Of a stretch of 64,000 nucleotides of DNA, positions 61,340 to 64,000 are shown one piece after another. Below the pieces are notes generated by a model. It was not told the origin of the DNA. It made no database searches and saw nothing but the letters and a program-made list of their open reading frames with translations. Both the position numbers and the translations under genes were made by a program. Source of the DNA: Ficedula albicollis (lineage: Eukaryota > Chordata > Aves > Passeriformes > Muscicapidae); NCBI RefSeq assembly GCF_000247815.1, contig NC_021678.1, positions 28,064,451 to 28,128,450 of the forward strand, given 5' to 3'. Position 1 is the stretch's first letter. Each line of letters starts with the position of its first letter.

Positions 61340-64000
61340 CTGGGAACACCTTTGAGCAAGGAGTCTCCACTAGGGTGACTCGCATTTTGCAGCCACAAGA
61401 CTTGCACAGGGAAGGCTGGAAGCTGGAGATAGAGGCTCTTGCTGGAAAGGGCATTTGATGATTCAGCACACACACGTAAGCACAGCATTCATTTGTGCAG
61501 ATCTCTGCAGTTGTTGGGCATAATAGAACATGTTGGTATCCTCTTCCTTGGTGAATAGAGTTAATCCACCACACAATAGACTAGAATGTCTCTTGAGCCC
61601 TACGGAAGCTATCACGTTAAAACAGGTTTATTCACTTTTACTAATATATTATGTGAAAACTTACTTAGGGAGTTCATTAAAACCAGGATTTCTTTGTCCT
61701 ATTAAGACATTGGGGCTCACTAAGAAAAGCCTATAGAGTGTGGGTTGGTTTTTCAAGCATGCAATGTGTGTCTGATTCTAAAGTATTTCTGAAAAATAGC
61801 TCTTCTGTTTATGCAGGAACCACATTTCCTTCCATGCTAATGTATTTTCTTTAAAAATATTAGTGAAACACTATGGAGGCACAAAGTTCCTCAATACTTG
61901 TATTAATCTTAGCCTGCAATCAGCAGTTCTAGCTTACTGACACTAGTTCATGTCTTGCAGAAAATGTGAGCCTGAAGGGAAGCATATGGCAAGAGCATGG
62001 TAACCTGCTAGGATCACTGGCTTTGTTTGCCTTTTAACTATTGGCCCAAACTTGTGCATGAAGATTTGGTTTTTAAGTCTGGAAATATGCCACAAAGATG
62101 ATTTGACAAGTGTCTTAATGCCAGGAAGCACCATGATGTGTTGTGAAAAAAAGCCACCTGACCAGATGAAAATAGCTTTTGTGATGGTAATCTCTCTCAT
62201 GTTGTTGCAGTTGCAGATTAAACATTTTTCTGAGCTCAGGGGGGAAAAAAAGATCAAAATTTAGAGAAAAACTGACCGTCTGGAAATCTACTGTGAGCTG
62301 GGACTCAGGGTACCTGTCTGACCTTTGGATGATCTGTGCTGGATCAAATGCACAGACTGTCCAGTAGCTCTTAGTTTCAGTGTACAAAGTGGGGTGACCT
62401 TTGGTGAACACCCTGTAGTGTCTGATTTGGGAGGTTGAAGAGTATTATCTCCATAGCATGGGAGGGCACCACTATCCGTTTTTAGATGATCACCTTGCAT
62501 GCTTCTTGCAAGGTCAGCTTCAAACTATGACTAATTCCTCTGCAAAAGAAACTGGTGTCAGGATTAATTCATTTATATCTCTACATCACAGCACAATGTA
62601 TTTTCTTACTACTGTAATTTGGGTCCTGTAATAAATTTGCTTGCTTTTGCCCTGTAGCTGTTATTCTAGTATAAAAATCATTAATCTCTATCCCCTCAGA
62701 ACAACTGGACTTTTGGAGGAGGGAGGAAATGGGAAGAAAGGGGACATTAGGTTGTTCTGGGATAGAAACTGGGGTTCTGACCATATTTAACTATTACACA
62801 TCAGTTAAGGTTCAAAGCTTTATCCCTCTGCAGAAATAACTGCATTCAGCTGCCCGTGGCTGAGTCTCGTTCTACCTTTTTATTTCCATGATATGAGAAG
62901 AAGAGTAGGAATGAATTTTTAAACAGTGGGTTCCTACTATTTGTTTGAGGTCAGACACATAATTACTTTCACAGAATGGCTCCTGGGAGGTTAGGTCCAG
63001 ATGTGGGTTCAGGATCCTGCCCCACTGATGGCCAAATGAGGTAAATTACATGGTCTTCCCCATGTTGTGCCCTTCTGTAAATTGGGCATAGTGGGCTTCC
63101 CAGCCTGGCAGAAATATTGTGAAGATGAGTTTCTTTAAGATGAGAAAATTCTCACCTCGAGAAGGTGGCTTAAGGAGGAAGGAAGGACCTTTGGAAATGC
63201 CACCCTCTCAAGGAGAATTGCCACTTAGAGCCTTTGCTGTTGGACAGCTAGCTCTAGAGTGCCTCCATGCTTCCTGTGTGTAGAAACAGCATCAGCAGAA
63301 ATGCCAAGCACTCTGTCTTTACTGGGAGATTCTCCATCCAGCTCAGTACTCAGGTATGATGCAAGGGAGAGGTGCTGCCTCTCTTCTCCACAGAAAAAGG
63401 GTTATGCCCTTTAAAAAACCCAAGTTATGCCAGTTTTCTGAGCATTTTAACAGCCTCACCACAGAGAGTGCTGTTTCTCTAAAAAGCCCCAAACACATTC
63501 ATTTTAATTTATGTCAAGATTTTAAATAATAGAGTATTTCTAGAAACAAATGCTGCTCAGCTGTATTTCGCCCCAGACCCAAAGTTAGAGGCCAGGCTGT
63601 AAACACATGAAAAATAAGGCTGAAGTAAGTTTGTTATGAGCCACTGACATTTGCTGCTACATGTGCAGGTATGTAATAGCAATTGACAGCACACAGTCTT
63701 GTGGACAGATAATCCAGCACGTGTGTGTGTAGTCCTTTTCTGCAGAACAGCTTTAAACATTATCCAGCCCAATCTTTTTTTTACTTTTCAGGTTACTTTT
63801 CAAGATCCTGGCTGACTGGTTTATTTTGGCTTGTGTGTATTTGTGCTCATTGTATTTTGAATAAAAAATGTAGTAGTACATGTTAAAGCATCCAGGTTTT
63901 TCTGGTTTTGAGTTGAATTTGAGATGAGAGCAAGTGGTAGAATTTGGACTGGGTTCCTGTTCAGAGCATTGTCTGGAGATCTTCAAAGCCTTGTTTAGTT
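61340..64000. other. Intronic sequence, no gene seen
   Basis: Single-copy intron to the end of the window apart from a weak MIR-like fragment at about 63010-63140. The expected next TCF7L2 exon was looked for here and not found. Confidence 0.5.
63010..63140 (+). mobile_element. Possible MIR-type SINE fragment
   Basis: TTCCCCATGTTGTGCCCTTC and TGTAAATTGGGCATAGTGGG, followed by a segment ending ATTGTGAAGATGAG, resemble the MIR core and its downstream part in sense orientation. It is weak and heavily diverged. Confidence 0.45.

Overview
The window looks like intronic sequence of a bird genome, or at least that of a sauropsid. The evidence is a 3' fragment of a CR1 LINE, a low density of transposons, ancient MIR-like fragments, and one exon of a conserved vertebrate gene with intact splice sites. 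There is no prokaryotic gene organisation, and most open frames are chance frames or frames opened by repeats. Species cannot be set from the sequence alone.

The host gene is TCF7L2 (TCF-4), the HMG-box transcription factor of canonical Wnt signalling, on the + strand. Positions 2199-2300 are a clean 34-codon exon starting YLQMKWPLLD and ending SPSPAHIV, with a strong acceptor and donor. In human numbering, from memory, this is exon 5. Positions 1-2198 are therefore the end of the preceding intron, and 2301-64000 lies in the long following intron. I could not find the next exon (expected to begin SNKVPVVQ) anywhere downstream, so it probably lies beyond the window.

Layout: 1-2198 is the upstream intron with a 724-base G run. 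2199-2300 is the exon. 2301-10400 is intron with pyrimidine and purine tracts, an N gap and an 897-base G run flanked by a duplicated segment. About 10407-10640 is a CpG island, followed by an 85-bp-arm inverted repeat (10887-11065). 11-25 kb holds short tandem duplications, GT microsatellites, a MIR-like fragment, a 905-base G run and two stretches that retain CpG. 25-47 kb is mostly single-copy intron with candidate conserved elements, a possible non-coding cassette exon (39944-40068), a CR1 fragment and a 307-base G run. 49592-50506 is a 27-bp minisatellite of about 34 units. 57649-61339 is a 1,876-bp-offset tandem duplication whose copies appear to differ at one base.

The four G runs are most simply read as assembly artefacts: they sit between A, C or T runs, and two of them lie between direct repeats of the flanking sequence. 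The most interesting biology is regulatory. There is an intronic CpG island downstream of the exon, where an internal promoter could make a TCF7L2 form lacking the beta-catenin-binding end. There are also CpG-retaining stretches that resemble enhancers, and a splice-competent segment that would introduce an early stop. I found no convincing new coding system.
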